Source: Batrachochytrium dendrobatidis JAM81 (taxonomy: Eukaryota; Chytridiomycota; Chytridiomycetes; Rhizophydiales). Taken from it: a stretch of DNA of 64,000 bases. The notes under the pieces were generated by a model. It ran no database searches. It saw nothing but the letters and a program-made list of their open reading frames with translations, and was not told the origin of the DNA. Positions 23,739 to 35,751 of the stretch are shown here, piece after piece; the first letter of the stretch is position 1; every line of letters begins with the position of its first letter. The DNA lies in NCBI RefSeq assembly GCF_000203795.2, contig NW_006281115.1, forward strand, positions 147,632 through 211,631, written 5' to 3'. The translations under genes and the position numbers were made by a program.

Positions 23739-25426
23739 ATGAACCAGCCAGAAACACTAAAACCAATACATGCTAGTCAATCTCAACACCATGAAACCTT
23801 TCAATCCTATCAACGAAAGTTTTCAAAGCAGTTGCCTGCCATTCCCAACCATGCATCTGAAATGACTATTCACTCTAATTTCAACACGGATGACTACATA
23901 CCATCACACCATGAAATGACAACCAAAATCAATGTACCAATATGTGCCAAAAACACCATTCAAAAATATATATCACAAAGTGTTTCAGCCGACACATTGA
24001 AGAATATTTCACAGCTATCAGATAATAGCGATGCGCAATACTATCCACTACCTTCTGATTCCAACGCGTCTCAGTTTAAGACAACTCTATCAAGATGTCT
24101 GTTTTCCAACACGACTGCTCATCTGTATCCCATTCCACTTGAAACATCAATAGCCTATACTAAGACACATATGCCTAGTGTTCAATCACAACTTGACTTT
24201 AAATCTTCTGATGTTCATAGTATATTGAATGACGAGACCAGCACACATATATTTCAAGCGCGTCCAAGAACGCCATCTAATCCTTCAATCGTTGAATCTC
24301 AAACTCATTGTATGGATATAAGCAATACATTACCACAGAAAAACAACGATTGGATTGACAACTCATTCAATGTTCCTACAGGTTGTTTTAGACAAATCCA
24401 TGAGGTTGACTCATCTAAGCAGTCGAGGCATGATCATCTTATATTTTCAGGAACCATTATATCTGTTACTGCGTCACAAGCTACGTCATCCATATCAAGA
24501 TGGTTTCAATCGCCTACTCGTTCAATACGTTGTGGAATGTGGACACGCAAAACAGCCATTCATTTGGAAATTCGAACAGAGTGAGTTTTTTGGATTGGAT
24601 ACAGTTGAAAGTAATGGCTTACATCTCACACCTTTTGAAATTCAGTGTGATTCGCGAAATGGTTTTATCTTTTGATGGACGATTGGGTAGTGTTATCTAT
24701 TCAATGCCAACATGTGCTGCTGCGTTTGCATTGTTGCATACCAAACAAGGAAAATCAAGATTTCTTCTCAAAAACACAAATAGTTCAACTGATCCGCCTA
24801 GAGTATTTGAAGGTATATGGTGTATTGCTGCGTGACGATGTAGTTGAATATAAAGGGTTGACTAACTTGAGTCCATTCATTGGATAGTTGTTTCACGATC
24901 CGAGTTGAATTTATGGTTTCTTCAACTGCACCAGGCGAGAAACACTTTTAACTCGACCCTGTGTGATGAAACAGTACCCATTGCATCAACTTTTAGTACA
25001 GATACAATGTATACACCTCATGATGAAACCATTGATCATGAACGTTTTACAGCCAGTCCTGTAACAAACAGTATTCAATCTCATTTGAATCTTGCGACCC
25101 ATCACATAGATTCAAATGATAAACAGTCTGTTCATCTACCTGTCCTTGAACAAGCTACACGTATTGACCATCATACCGAAAGTGTTGATTTACAGCACAT
25201 TGATCCATGTACCACTCAAATCAACCCAGTATGTACAGAGAAAAAGTCTTCATCGTTACCTAATCTGCAAGATTTAAGATCTCAGATTCGAATGGTATGC
25301 TCTGAAGTACGATTGGTAGAGAATCACGCACGAGAAAGTACAGCAAGATTGGGGATCCTTCAAACTAGAGCCCAATTGTTGCAAAAAGAGTTGCATCAAC
25401 TAGCCATATCTGTATCAGGATATTGA
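23739..25426 (+). CDS. Unrecognised multi-exon gene with C-terminal coiled coil
   Basis: At least three coding segments in different frames. Segment 1 (23739 to about 24380) starts MNQPETLKPIHASQSQHHE and is Ser/Thr/His/Gln-rich and probably disordered. Segment 2 (AG at 24450 to about 24660) reads EPLYLLLRHKLRHPYQDGFN and then VVECGHAKQPFIWKFEQSEF; it looks like a folded domain. A third (about 24770-24885) reads TQIVQLIRLEYLKVYGVLLR then DDVVEYKGLTNLSPF. The last (about 24905-25426) has a disordered stretch and a final helix (VRLVENHARESTARLGILQT) with heptad character, ending at TGA after SVSGY. Intron candidates are 24381-24450 (GT...TTTTCAG) and others not resolved. An alternative frame at 24500-24835 also stays open. 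The family is not recognised. Confidence 0.5.
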
Positions 25427-25997
25427 TACGCTTTTAGCCATGTATCAAATCAATACAAGTTTAAACAATGATCATTACCAAGATCCAAGTGTATACCAGT
25501 TGTATTCACGCAACTGTTTTGGAATAAACGATGGTTGAATGGTGTGCATTCCTATTAAAATTGATGGTTTGTTCAATAGACATGTTTGGTGTCTGGAATT
25601 GCACGACATTCATTTTTATTAAATGATTCAAGAATGGAACATATGAAATGCTATACTTTGCGACATTACTGTGTTGAACAGTTGGTAAACCTTGTTTGAT
25701 GGGTAAATCTGTAGCGTTGTTGATGAGTTGAGGACACACATTTGGTATAACACAAGATAAACAAGAATAATATTTTTCAATCTTATTTTAGTTTTTGAAA
25801 TCAACCTCACAATCTTGCCGTACATTCGTTTATCCATGTATAGAATTCAAATCCAGAATGAATGTTTGATAGTATTTTAATTATATTCAACTACTGTTAC
25901 ATAAACCAGCGCACACACTAGAGCTAATAAATCCGCCAGGATTTGAGAATGTTGAATAAGATGTAGATATTTAGATTAGTGCAGTCAGGTCTATACA
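25427..25997. other. Intergenic region, nothing clear
   Basis: AT-rich. Two minus-strand ORFs (69-77 codons) show no family features. It may contain a 3' exon of the BAG-like gene (see that entry). Confidence 0.4.
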
Positions 25998-26645
25998 TCA
26001 AGACAAGATTGAGGTTATACTATGCATGACTTTACCTGCTACAGCTGCTGTTCCTAATACCATGATCAGTGGTCTGTTGGTAGATAGTTTCCGAGTTTGT
26101 AATGGATTGTTCAGATCCAACGAAGCAAGTGGAGTGGGATCGACAGGTAAAGTTCCATTACGCCAAGCCTCTAATGATGCTGTTTTCCATTGATCCAATG
26201 CTGTTAGATGTGACTGTACTGATCGAATACAGGTCTTTCTGACTTCTCTAAGCTGTTGAATTCCTTTCAGATCGATTGAATCGAGTCTTAGTAGTAACTT
26301 GAGCAAGGCATCTTCATAAACAAATAACCGTTTATTATATTCTGGAAGAATCTTGCCAATTGCATGATTTCGTAAGTCTGTAGCATCACTAGGATGGTCA
26401 ATTGGAGATTCGGTGACAATTGGATGTGATGTTAAAATGGCAGCTTCGTCTGTTTCGACCAGCTCAGTTAGTTGTGTAGCGACAGCCTTAATCTCTAGCA
26501 TGATCTTGCTTACAACAGCTGGTAATACCTGAGAGGATGTTGAAGTTTGTTCAGATGGAGTACAAGGAGTTGTAGACTGCTTGTTGGTTGCAACAGCATG
26601 TTTTCTAGACTTGCTCTGCTTATAAGTTTTTGTTGTGATGCCCAT
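25998..26645 (-). CDS. BAG-domain-like protein
   Basis: 215 aa from ATG at 26645. The N-terminus is Ser/Thr/Lys-rich. Residues about 45-165 form helices with the pattern of a BAG (Hsp70 nucleotide-exchange) domain: KIMLEIKAVATQLTELVETD, then YEDALLKLLLRLDSIDLKGI and REVRKTCIRSVQSHLTALDQ. The second and third helices match the BAG consensus (E.LLKLLLkLD.I..., R..RK..V..vQ..LD). Near the C-terminus there is a short hydrophobic segment (PLIMVLGTAAVAG). A GTAAAG donor just after AVAG suggests a further small 3' exon, for example after TATAG at about 26000, so the last 10-12 residues are uncertain. Function as an Hsp70 co-chaperone is inference. Confidence 0.6.
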   Translation of the reverse strand: MGITTKTYKQSKSRKHAVATNKQSTTPCTPSEQTSTSSQVLPAVVSKIMLEIKAVATQLTELVETDEAAILTSHPIVTESPIDHPSDATDLRNHAIGKILPEYNKRLFVYEDALLKLLLRLDSIDLKGIQQLREVRKTCIRSVQSHLTALDQWKTASLEAWRNGTLPVDPTPLASLDLNNPLQTRKLSTNRPLIMVLGTAAVAGKVMHSITSILS

Positions 26646-27008
26646 TGAATGTGAGTGTTGAGGTAGGTTTGAATGTTAATCTATTTCACCAAATATTCAC
26701 ACAAAACAAAAGACTTTCATTTAACTTGAATTTATTCTGTTTCAAGTAACCAACAGTTGAATCTGGGTTAAGTTGACTACAATTTGTCTTGTAAAACCAA
26801 ACGACGATCGCAAAACAACGATCGCAACTGTGCATGTTAATCACTACAAAACCAAGACAGTTTAATGAATTGTTTCATCAAACTTTTAGTATTTGATTTT
26901 ACATGAATATTAGTTTAATCAGAATTCATTCAATATAATAAATCTTTATACTGTTTATTCAATGTAACTCAACAGTAATTCAACAGTAATTGTCAACCTA
27001 TTCGCATA
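26646..27008. other. Intergenic region, nothing seen
   Basis: About 360 bp of AT-rich sequence between the BAG-like promoter and the SDHAF4 3' end. It includes CAACGATCGCAA repeated around 26800-26826. Confidence 0.4.
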
Positions 27009-27380
27009 TCAAAAATCAAACACTCGGCCTTTTCTCTCCCAGTCACCATATCGAGTAGGTTCTACACCTTTTGGACCTCCTACTTCTCCTGTTACTGGAT
27101 TACAGTTGTTTGGAAACCTAGGCAATGGATGTCTTTCTGCATCAGGATGTTTCTCATCTGTATTTAGTCGAGATCTTGTTTCTGCTTCACGCACAAGAGC
27201 TTCATACTCTGCCTGTTGTTCCTTGTTACCAAGTGGAAGTGGACCTGGCTTGTGACTGCCTTTCGACGTAGTATAAGATTGATGGTTATAGAATGGAGTA
27301 AAACTTGACTTGAATCCATGCGAATACAATCCATCTTTCAATGCACATCGTATCATGACAGTTGTGGTTCGAGAGTGCAT
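27009..27380 (-). CDS. SDHAF4: Succinate dehydrogenase assembly factor 4 (SDHAF4/Sdh8)
   Basis: Mitochondrial chaperone that binds FAD-loaded SDHA before complex II assembly. The C-terminal signature is complete: LPRFPNNCNPVTGEVGGPKG followed by VEPTRYGDWERKGRVFDF (DUF1674), ending at the stop. The proposed start (27380, MHSRTTTVMIRCALKDGLYS) gives 123 aa with a basic, hydroxylated mitochondrial presequence. In-frame ATGs at 27425 and 27440 would lengthen it to 143 aa but would leave only 5-20 bp to the divergent FRG1 start, so the inner Met is preferred. Confidence 0.92.
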   Translation of the reverse strand: MHSRTTTVMIRCALKDGLYSHGFKSSFTPFYNHQSYTTSKGSHKPGPLPLGNKEQQAEYEALVREAETRSRLNTDEKHPDAERHPLPRFPNNCNPVTGEVGGPKGVEPTRYGDWERKGRVFDF

Positions 27381-27445
27381 GTTGATGGTTTGATTTGAAA
27401 TTGGAAACTTGCATTTTGTCTTCATTTGACTGTAATTCAACTTGA
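27381..27445. promoter_or_regulatory. Compact bidirectional promoter between SDHAF4 and FRG1
   Basis: Only 65 bp separate the two divergent start codons as modelled. The two transcripts must start inside this gap or overlap at their 5' ends. No TATA box is obvious. Confidence 0.55.
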
Positions 27446-28673
27446 ATGGATAAAATACGATCCAGCAGACTGACGTTTAAAGGGGACAACAAGAGGTGAT
27501 TTATGCTGTTATTATTAATTTGATATTCAAAAGAGTTCAAGTGTATTCATCCTTGTCATGATTGTCTAGTCAACATAAAAAGTCCAAAAAACGTCATATT
27601 GATCAGGATGGAAATGAAATCCATAAAAGTGGATTTACTAAACGAACCAAGGCTGTTGATGAGCCTTTGGAAGGTAATTTGTATATTGAATAGTATTGAA
27701 TACATGAATTCATACTTGATTCTACTGTTCAACCCATTGTATAACTGTTGGAAACAAACTTTTAACCAAAATGCATTTACTGGAATATAATCCATCTGTG
27801 AAATAATAATATTAAAATAGGATGGGTACACTGCAAGACCCTAGAAGATGTGATGGGTCCAGTCATTATAGCAACATCTGCTATGGATCCACCATCGTTA
27901 CTTTACAAAAATCAAAAAGGATCAAACCTGTCTATTGCTCATCTTCCACCGCATAATCAAAGTAAAGACGATCCTGATCAACCCTTGCCAACTGTCACCT
28001 TGTCCACAATCGAACCAGTATCTGCTATTCAAGTATTCATTGCCAATTGTTTACCAGGATCTACCAAAACAACATTCAAATCTGCTCAAGACACGTATCT
28101 TGCCAGTGACAAGTATGGTGTGGTGACGTGTGATATGGAAGCAGCCGGTCCTGCTGAAGAATGGGAACTTGTTGTGAGGGAAGATGGATTTGCTTTTCAA
28201 AATATGCATGGACTGTTTTTAACTGCAGTAGCAGAAGACGCGAGCGTAAGAGCTGATGCTGATTCCATTGGATTCAAACAGGTATTTACATTGAAATGTC
28301 AGGCTGCAGTAAAACATGCTGCTGCAAAAAAAGCAAAAATGGCTGCATCACCATGGGCTGCAGCTGTTGCTGGATCTTCCAGTCATACTGTCTCGGTTGG
28401 ATCAGGTGGAATCGCTTCATTAGAACTACAACAGCTTCGCAGATATCAGAGTTATGGAGAACGTCATGTTGGTTTATTAGATCAGGATAAAAAGGCACTG
28501 ATCAATGCCAGCAAGCAGGGTACCATAAATGAAGAACTTCTTAATCGTAGATCCAAAGTCAAGAGTGACAAGGTAAATAAGTTGGATTTAAAACTGTAAC
28601 ATGTAAATCTAATTTTATAGTGATTGCAATGTTAGATCTAACTGTTTGATATTTCATGTAGTTTTGCAAATGA
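27446..28673 (+). CDS. FRG1: FRG1-like RNA-associated protein
   Basis: Homologue of FSHD region gene 1, an actin-bundling and spliceosome-associated nuclear protein with a beta-trefoil (fascin-like) fold. Four exons were resolved: 27446-27495, 27570-27673, 27821-28572 and 28662-28673, totalling 918 nt (305 aa), in frame throughout. Exon 1 gives MDKIRSSRLTFKGDNK, matching the family's 'KLVLKG' start. The junction to SQHKKSKKRHIDQD gives the basic NLS-like region. Exon 3 contains GWVHCKTLEDVMGPVIIA, the trefoil core (TYLASDKYGVVTCDMEAAGP then AEEWELV) and the C-terminal EELLNRRSKVKSDK. The 12-nt last exon supplies FCK-stop, matching the family ending 'K.DrYCK'. It is head-to-head with SDHAF4. 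Confidence 0.92.
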
Positions 28674-28792
28674 TACTTTTCTAATTTAGAACTGCTCAAT
28701 GAGCGTCAAGTTAATAAACACTCGACGTTTGATTTTGTTGCTCATGAATATAGACAGTAAAGCACCACAACTTTAGTAAAACAATGATTTAT

Positions 28793-29554
28793 TTAAACGA
28801 CACTCCAATTGGAATTCTTGGCCTTGCTTTTCTTGGTGCGGTATGTCATTGTACGAGATGTCTTCATGGTCCATCTTTTGCGTTCTACAGCTTTACCAGA
28901 ATCCACGATCGGAACTGGAAACATTTCTACAAGACGGTCCTCTACCTCTTCCGTACTCATACCAGAATCCAATAATTCCTGACGAGCTTGTTCTGTTTTC
29001 AATATAGCCTGAGCTTGCATCCAAGCTTCGCGACGCTCCCAAATCACCAACTTGAGTCGGCTCATTGTGAGTTTTACCTAGATGAAAATGTAAATACTGC
29101 ATAAGTGACAAGAATCAAGTATAAGATGACATTCAAACAGTTCATGTGGGTTCAAAGACATTACTTGTTGAATCCGATCCTTGTGTGGAAAGAAAATATC
29201 AAACCGGCGAGCTTCCATCTGTTGTGAATATAACTTATTTTTCTCTTTGCAGCAAACCCACCACAAACTATGTAGATCATCAAATGACTTGTTACGAAGT
29301 TCTGCAGCAAGCCATGCACGACCAGTAGGAAGTTCTTTTTCATTCCATACCCAGCCTTTACTCGAGTCAAAAAAATCCTCAAGACCAAGGACTGTTGGAG
29401 TGAATGAAAACGATCGAGTAGGATGAACAATGGTGGGTGTGTGCAGTAAAGGGAATGTGTGTGCTGAAGAAAGACGCAACGATGAGACCATCGATGCACT
29501 GGCTTTGTAGATGGCACGACCCAACATTCTTTGTATTGTCAAAATTGAATTCAT
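28793..29554 (-). CDS. MRPL47: Mitochondrial large-subunit ribosomal protein L47 (uL29m)
   Basis: Two exons (29165-29554 and 28793-29077, joined at IQQ|VKLTMSRLKLVIWERR) encode 224 aa. The N-terminus (MNSILTIQRMLGRAIYKASA) is a mitochondrial presequence. The conserved MRP-L47 core is GRAWLAAELRNKSFDDLHSL followed by WWVCCKEKNKL, and the second exon gives the expected 'RLK.ViwERreAW..A' helix. The C-terminus is Lys-rich. uL29m sits near the polypeptide exit tunnel. A CACGTG site lies 27 bp upstream of the start. Confidence 0.92.
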
Positions 29555-30205
29555 TTTTGAATTTTGATTCTTTCAATAGTCACGTGGACTGAGATGAACT
29601 TGTTCATGTTAAGCCATTGCCATGTCACAAATGTTGTTTATTGTACATTCTAAAAACCAACACTCTGTCACATTCCAAGCAATTCAATCCATTCTCTTCA
29701 ATATATTTGAATCTGTCACCACTCAACTCAATCAAAATAATGATGTGAATCAATCCACAAATCAGAAAATAAGTGTTCAATCAAGTAGACAGAAAGAGGG
29801 TTAATTGTAAATGTCTGGCAGATCGTTGATGATAATTGAATGGATGCAGCAAATAAGAACAAGGTAAACATAGCAATGGTGAAACTAGTATAAGCAATCG
29901 AGTTTTTTTTGTTTTGGCACAAGAAATGAATAATACAAATCGAGATATTACATGAACGAGTATTGGATAGTCAGACTTGGACAGTTGTAATATTTAAACC
30001 CAACTTGGATATAATAATGTATTAACCACTGATATCTGATTCAAGGATAACAATATAATATATTGAATGAAAACTTTAATCTGCGTGAATCGAAATCAAG
30101 ACCCAATCCGAGTATAGTCATGGGTATAAATTGAATTGAATTCAATTGTAAATTCTTGATATTTTATTCCTTGTTGCAATTTGAAGATCTATCAAGACCA
30201 ACATT
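29555..30205. other. Intergenic region with divergent promoters
   Basis: About 650 bp between divergent MRPL47 and PTPS. CACGTG is at 29581-29586 next to MRPL47. The rest is AT-rich with no supported gene; short ORFs at 29622-29922 lack features. Confidence 0.5.
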
Positions 30206-30941
30206 ATGCCAACTGCCATAGTTACTCGAGCAATCAACTTTTCAGCAGCACATCGCATGCATTCAAAGGCCATGACTAATGAAGAGAATGTTGCACTTTA
30301 TGGTAAATGCAACCACGTCAATGGACATGGTCACAACTATCGAGGTGAATATGAATCTATTTGATAACTGTCTAGTGCATGAATTCTTTCAAATCTAACC
30401 TATAGAGTGTGTATTTCATTCTGGCATTCATTGTAGTGGAAGTATCTATCAAAGGCAAGGTACAATAGTTCAAGTGTCATGACAGTAGGCTGCTCAAGTC
30501 ATGATTTATGTTTTGTATAAGTTGTTAAGAATGATACTGTACTATAATAGATTGATCCGATTACCGGGATGGTGCTTAACCTAACTGATCTCAAAGAATG
30601 TATGAGTCGGAGTATTATGGATACATTGGATCATCGTAATGTGGTGAGTTTTCAATAGAGAATCAGATGAGATGATAAAGACTAAATATGAACATTAATG
30701 TATAGGATTTGGATGTTCCATATTTCCAAGATAAAGTCAGGTAAGTGAATTGAGTTGTATTTATGAATGAATTGGTAATCATTGACAGTATTTCAATATG
30801 ATTAGTACGGCAGAAATGATTACAGTTTATATATGGGAGCAAATGCTTAAATATTTACCAGTTTCCAAGACTTGTTCACTTTATGAAGTAAAACTATACG
30901 AGACCAACAACAACATTGTAATATATCGTGGAGAATCGTAG
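30206..30941 (+). CDS. 6-pyruvoyl-tetrahydropterin synthase family protein
   Basis: Zinc enzyme converting dihydroneopterin triphosphate to 6-pyruvoyl-tetrahydropterin in BH4 synthesis; fungi use it variably. Five or six small exons. The first starts [20 protein letters not shown]; the zinc His of AAHRMH, the catalytic Cys in [13 protein letters not shown] and the paired zinc His residues of GHGH are all present. A later exon gives [20 protein letters not shown] and TLDHRNV, the family's 'GMV.dl..lK.....l..LDH..Ln' block. The next gives [11 protein letters not shown] and the last [17 protein letters not shown] with the ending VKLYETNNN. Stop TAG is at 30939-30941. Length (about 145 aa) is normal for PTPS. 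Confidence 0.92.
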
Positions 30942-31182
30942 AGAATCAATGTTATAAGATTAGTATTGATTGTAGTATTACAGAATGAATAAATCAGAAT
31001 GGAATAAGCTTTTGAAGAAGAAGAAGAGAGTTGTTGAACAAGAGTCTTGATGAACAAGAGAGTCTTGTTGAAGAGTCTTTATTAATATATTGTGAGATTG
31101 CCTCCCTGACAAGCCATCCTTGAACAAGTCTTGTTGAATCGCTTGAATTGTTGTTACCATTCAAGTCTTATTCTCTTTCCGC

Positions 31183-33760
31183 ATGACTGAAGACTCTCCT
31201 ATTGTTGTTGCTACTCATAACGACTACTTGGTTGGTCTTACAAACGATATTCGCTCTCGTACTATTCCTTGGGAGGTCAGTTATTATAGAATCCATTAAA
31301 ACATTAAAACACTCTTGTCTTGTCCTGTCTTGTCTTGACTAGTATTATTGATGATAATCATGATTATTATTATACATTCTTCTCTGTTTAATCAACTCTT
31401 TACAACTTCAAACTTGTGTTATAAAAACTACTTGCTCTAACTTGTCAATTCTTGTTCTATTCTTGACAGGGTTATCAACGTGCTGGTCTTATTACTGAAA
31501 CTGAACTCTCTCAAATTCGTCAGTTTGAAAAATCTCCAAGTGCTGCTCTGAATCAAGTATGTATGGAATCTATTCATATGGTTTCTTCATCATGACTCTT
31601 TATGCATTCAATCTTCTTATTACCAACTGTCGTTCTGGAATACTTGAATTCAATTCGTAAATATAGGCTGGTGATGATTACTTTAATCTGTTCATGACCT
31701 TGCTTGGGAAGCTTGTTCGTGCTGATACTCTACAAAGTATTATAGTGCTTTTGGGTGATGTTCTTCGTGGTAAGTCTACTTCAAGTCACTTTTCGAAATA
31801 CTATGTGCCATCTGCTATAACATTCTTCTTGTTCATCTTTTTGTTCTACATAGAATCACCAAGTTATACTCAGCTTTTTTTTAAAGACGGAAAGAAACCT
31901 TTTGTTGTCTTGTTCAGGTATTCGCATTATATTGCTGTATCTACTCTAAAATTTTACCACTATTCAGATGTCTAAATATCTAAATATTCTCATAGACTGC
32001 TTAAAAAAGACGACGAGTTTGTTCAGCTGAAATCAATGAGTCTTTCCACTCAGCTAGTACTGTAAGTCAATCCAACTTCAATTCTAATATCGCATGTCAA
32101 TCTCAAAGAATAACACTGCTTACATCATGTTTGATTGGATAGAAAATATGCTGAAACGCATGCTCCTATCGATATTACAGATCTCTTAAACTGGATCTTA
32201 TTCAATCTGACAAACTCCAACGCCAATATTGTGGATCATGCATCACAGTTTTTACAAGAATTACTCTCGGTTGAGGAATATCGTCAGGCTTTCTATGATT
32301 TGCCTGGAGCAATGGAGTCGTAAGTTTATTGCGTTTCTACATTTTGATAAATCACACGGCATGATATCAGAATTACCAAAACCATCTTAATCTAATATAC
32401 ATTGCCTTTTTACTGATTTATTCAGACTGGTTTCAGCCATGCAAAAAACACCCATCACTGCTCAGCTACAGTATCAACTGGTTTACTGCATTTGGCTCAT
32501 GACATTCATTGAAAAGATTGCAAAGGAAATTCAAAAGTATGTTTTCAAAAAAGCACCACATGCTACCTTCTTAATGACTAACCTGCTTTATTAGCAAATA
32601 CAAGATTTTTCACATTCTTGCAGACATGTCGCGTGCTGCCATCAAGGAAAAGGTGGTTCGTGTGGTGGTTTCTACATTCCGAGTAAGTTTTGACTACAGT
32701 CCTACAACAATAAGCATGCTCGCTAGTTTGAATCTAGGCTTATTTGCTAAATGTTTAAACAGAATCTGATCAACAAAGCTCCCGATGAAAATATCATGGC
32801 TATGCTGGGAACCAAGATTCTTGGTCTTTGTGAAACACTCGCTACACGCAAGTACTCTGACAGTGAAATCAACGATGACTTGCGGTTTATTGTAGAAGAG
32901 GTAGATACTTTGTTGTTTATACCCCAATGACATGCTGACAGTCAAATGATTGCATATACGTATTGACACGCTGTTTTATTCATTAGTTGACTCAAAATGT
33001 GGCTTCTTTAACGTATGTAGCTTGAATTTATAAACCATGTGATTGTGATTGTGCAATACAATCGTTTAATACTGATTCAAAAATGATTATAAACAGTACG
33101 TTTGATGAGTATGCCTCGGAAGTCCGCTCGGGGCGTTTGGAATGGTCGCCACCCCATCTCTCTGAGCAGTTTTGGAAAACCAATGCTGTCAGGCTTCTTG
33201 AATCCGATTGTGAGCTTGTCAAGTAAGTTTACATGACATCACCCACACTTTAACACGCCATGATTCACATTCCAAAACACGCTATTTTAGAATTCTTGCT
33301 TCCGTTTTGGCCACTTCAAAGGATCACGACATGCTTGCTATTGCAGCACACGACATTGGCCAGTTTGCCAAGTATTGCTCTACTGGAAAACGGTGTGTAG
33401 ATATAAAATTGTTGTTTTTTGAATGCGTTTGTACCCTTATACCAATGCATTTTGTGCACCATTTTAGAATCATCCAAGAACTCGGTGCCAAAACTCAAGT
33501 GATGGAACTCATGTCAAATGAAAACGCCGATGTTCGATATCAAGCTCTGCTTGCTGTTCAGTAAGTTTTTTCATCTTACGCTATTGTACAATCAATGTGT
33601 CCAAATAATAAGCTAATTTGGTGCACTTTTTTTACAATTATAGGAAATTTATGGCCAATGCATGGTAAGATGGAGAAATTTAATGTGACTTGCCAGTGTA
33701 GTGGTATAACTTGAATACTAATGCAACACTACATGATTTGCTATATACAGGGAGGCTTAA
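31183..33760 (+). CDS. VMA13: V-type ATPase subunit H (Vma13)
   Basis: Regulatory subunit of the V1 sector that couples V1 to Vo and silences free V1. Start [20 protein letters not shown] at 31183, then more than ten short exons with armadillo-like helices. Readable blocks include [76 protein letters not shown] sequence, [39 protein letters not shown] and the C-terminal domain [20 protein letters not shown] and [10 protein letters not shown]. The final exon is only 10 nt (33751-33760), adding WEA-stop after KFMANA. This fits the family's terminal 'mv..WE'. It is convergent with NUF2, whose stop is 152 bp away. Confidence 0.93.
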
Positions 33761-33912
33761 CGCTTGAAAAATGAATTTTCTTGATCAGTACCAAATACAT
33801 TTACTACTGAATTTGCAACAGTTGATGGCTTGCTTTAAAAAGTAAAGGAATCAATATTTTATTTAAAGACAGTTGAAACGGTTAGCAAGACACGAGTATA
33901 TCAAGTGAATCC

Positions 33913-35751
33913 TTAAAACATGGCATTGATCAGCCCTTGTTGATACAACTCTGTTTCGCGTATCAGCAGTTCATAATCAGAAGCAATGGCAAATAACTCC
34001 GAGTCCATATTTTTTTGTAATTGTTTGATCTAAATATTTAAAATTGAGTGTTGGCAAAGAGTGAACTTGCCATGTGAGTGTTGGATTCAATCTACACATT
34101 TACCTTGTCTTCCATATCGACCACAAGACGCTCATGATCGTCTACACGCTTTTGAGCCACATCCCGCTCAGCAGCAAGGATCTCATGTTCTTCCTTTAAT
34201 GCATTGATCCTACTTGCCGTGTCTTGTTCTTTAGATACCCTGTGCTGTTCAAGCCGTTGCAATTTTTCATTGGCATTTTTTAGTTGACGTTGGAGTTGCT
34301 ACATGATGGATTGTTGAGCATTTGAAACATGTTAGTCAAGCATTCCATTGTATGTAGAAAACCATTACAGTCAAATGAGATTAGGTTACTTGTCGATGAA
34401 CTTCTTGATCCTTGAGTTCGGATTTTTTTTTATTGATGACATCAATGTCGGACAAGAGTTTTTGAGATGCTTCCTCAGCACGGGCTTGCTCTGTAGTGCA
34501 TTCTCCCATGATGTTTTGACACATGATAATATCCTAAACCACACCATCATTAGAACCAGATTTAAACCATGGGTATATAAACACTTACCTGCTCAACCGC
34601 ATTCATCAATTCAATCTTGTGGGTCAACTCGCGATTTTTCTTTTCAGTATGAACCACATAAGTCTTGTCTTCTTGTAAAGAACGGTTCATTTCTGCAATG
34701 ACTTGTTTGAGTTTTTCTGGACTGTGAACAACACGGGATTTAAGCCTAACGCAGTTTTGTTTGAGATTGGAGATGAGGAATTGATTATTGGTTTGTTTTT
34801 CTGTGCATGCATTTTTTTCCTTTTTGAGATGGTCAATTTTGGATGCAAGTGTGACCTGAGTCTTTTTAAGCTCGCGAAGGTCAGCTGCAAGACTGGTGTT
34901 GATAGCTCGGATGCCATCTACTTGAGGTTGATCTTGAGCTCGTTTCATTCTAGTATCATCATAACAAGATTAAGTAGATCTGTACATGGGAACGAAACTA
35001 GAATGCAACGTACTTGATTTGATTGACTGTTTCAGCCAACTCAGCGTTTCGACGTTCCAACATTAGTCGCTCTTCAGTAAGTTGAGTCTAGATATATTAT
35101 GGATTAAAATTAAAACCTCAACTATTCATCAAAACAAATCCAACAAGTTAATTTACAGATTTAGTGCAGCATTCTTGAAACACTTCCATGCGCTCCTCGC
35201 GAAATTTACAAAAGTTGATGAAACCACTGAGTATAGCTTGAACTCGATCTCGTTTTGGGTTGAGGACATCACCCAAAGAGAATGCAGGATATCCCAGCTG
35301 AGTGACCAATTTGTGACTACAAGATAGATATAAATGAAGAGTTGAGTAAAACGTAGATTCAATGCAAGGGAATGAAACCCCAACTAAACAGCGCTGTATC
35401 CAGACTCATTGAACCCATTGTATTTGTGAGAGTTTGAATCATGCAAACCAAGAAGGATTTGATAGCTTACAGATGTCTGTAGAATGCCACAAGACCAAGC
35501 GAATCCTTGTGTACATCAGGATATTCCAACAGTTCCAAAACAGCAAAAGTAGGTTGAGCAAACTGTTCAGAGCTAACACCTTGTAGCAAGACAGTTAAAC
35601 TCTCGTATATTTCGAGCATTTTTTGTGGAGTTGGTTTAGCAAGGTCATCGACAGTGACTTGCATGTCCAGACCATTCAGACAATCCTTGAGTGTCTGTAA
35701 ACTGAGAATAGGAAATGATCCAGGACGAGCAGCAGGAAGTGGTTCATCCAT
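33913..35751 (-). CDS. NUF2: Kinetochore protein NUF2 (Ndc80 complex)
   Basis: Component of the Ndc80 complex linking kinetochores to microtubules. Exon 1 (35471-35751) encodes the start of the calponin-homology head: FPILSLQTLKDCLNGLDMQV followed by LAKPTPQKMLEIYESL. The second exon completes it with LVTQLGYPAFSLGDVLNPKR and INFCKFREERMEVFQE, the hallmark NUF2 CH motifs. Several short exons then encode a continuous coiled coil (for example DLRELKKTQVTLASKIDHLK and ERDVAQKRVDDHERLVVDME), ending QQGLINAMF-stop at 33913-33915. Six or seven exons. It is divergent from the HMG-CoA reductase gene (358 bp). Confidence 0.92.
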
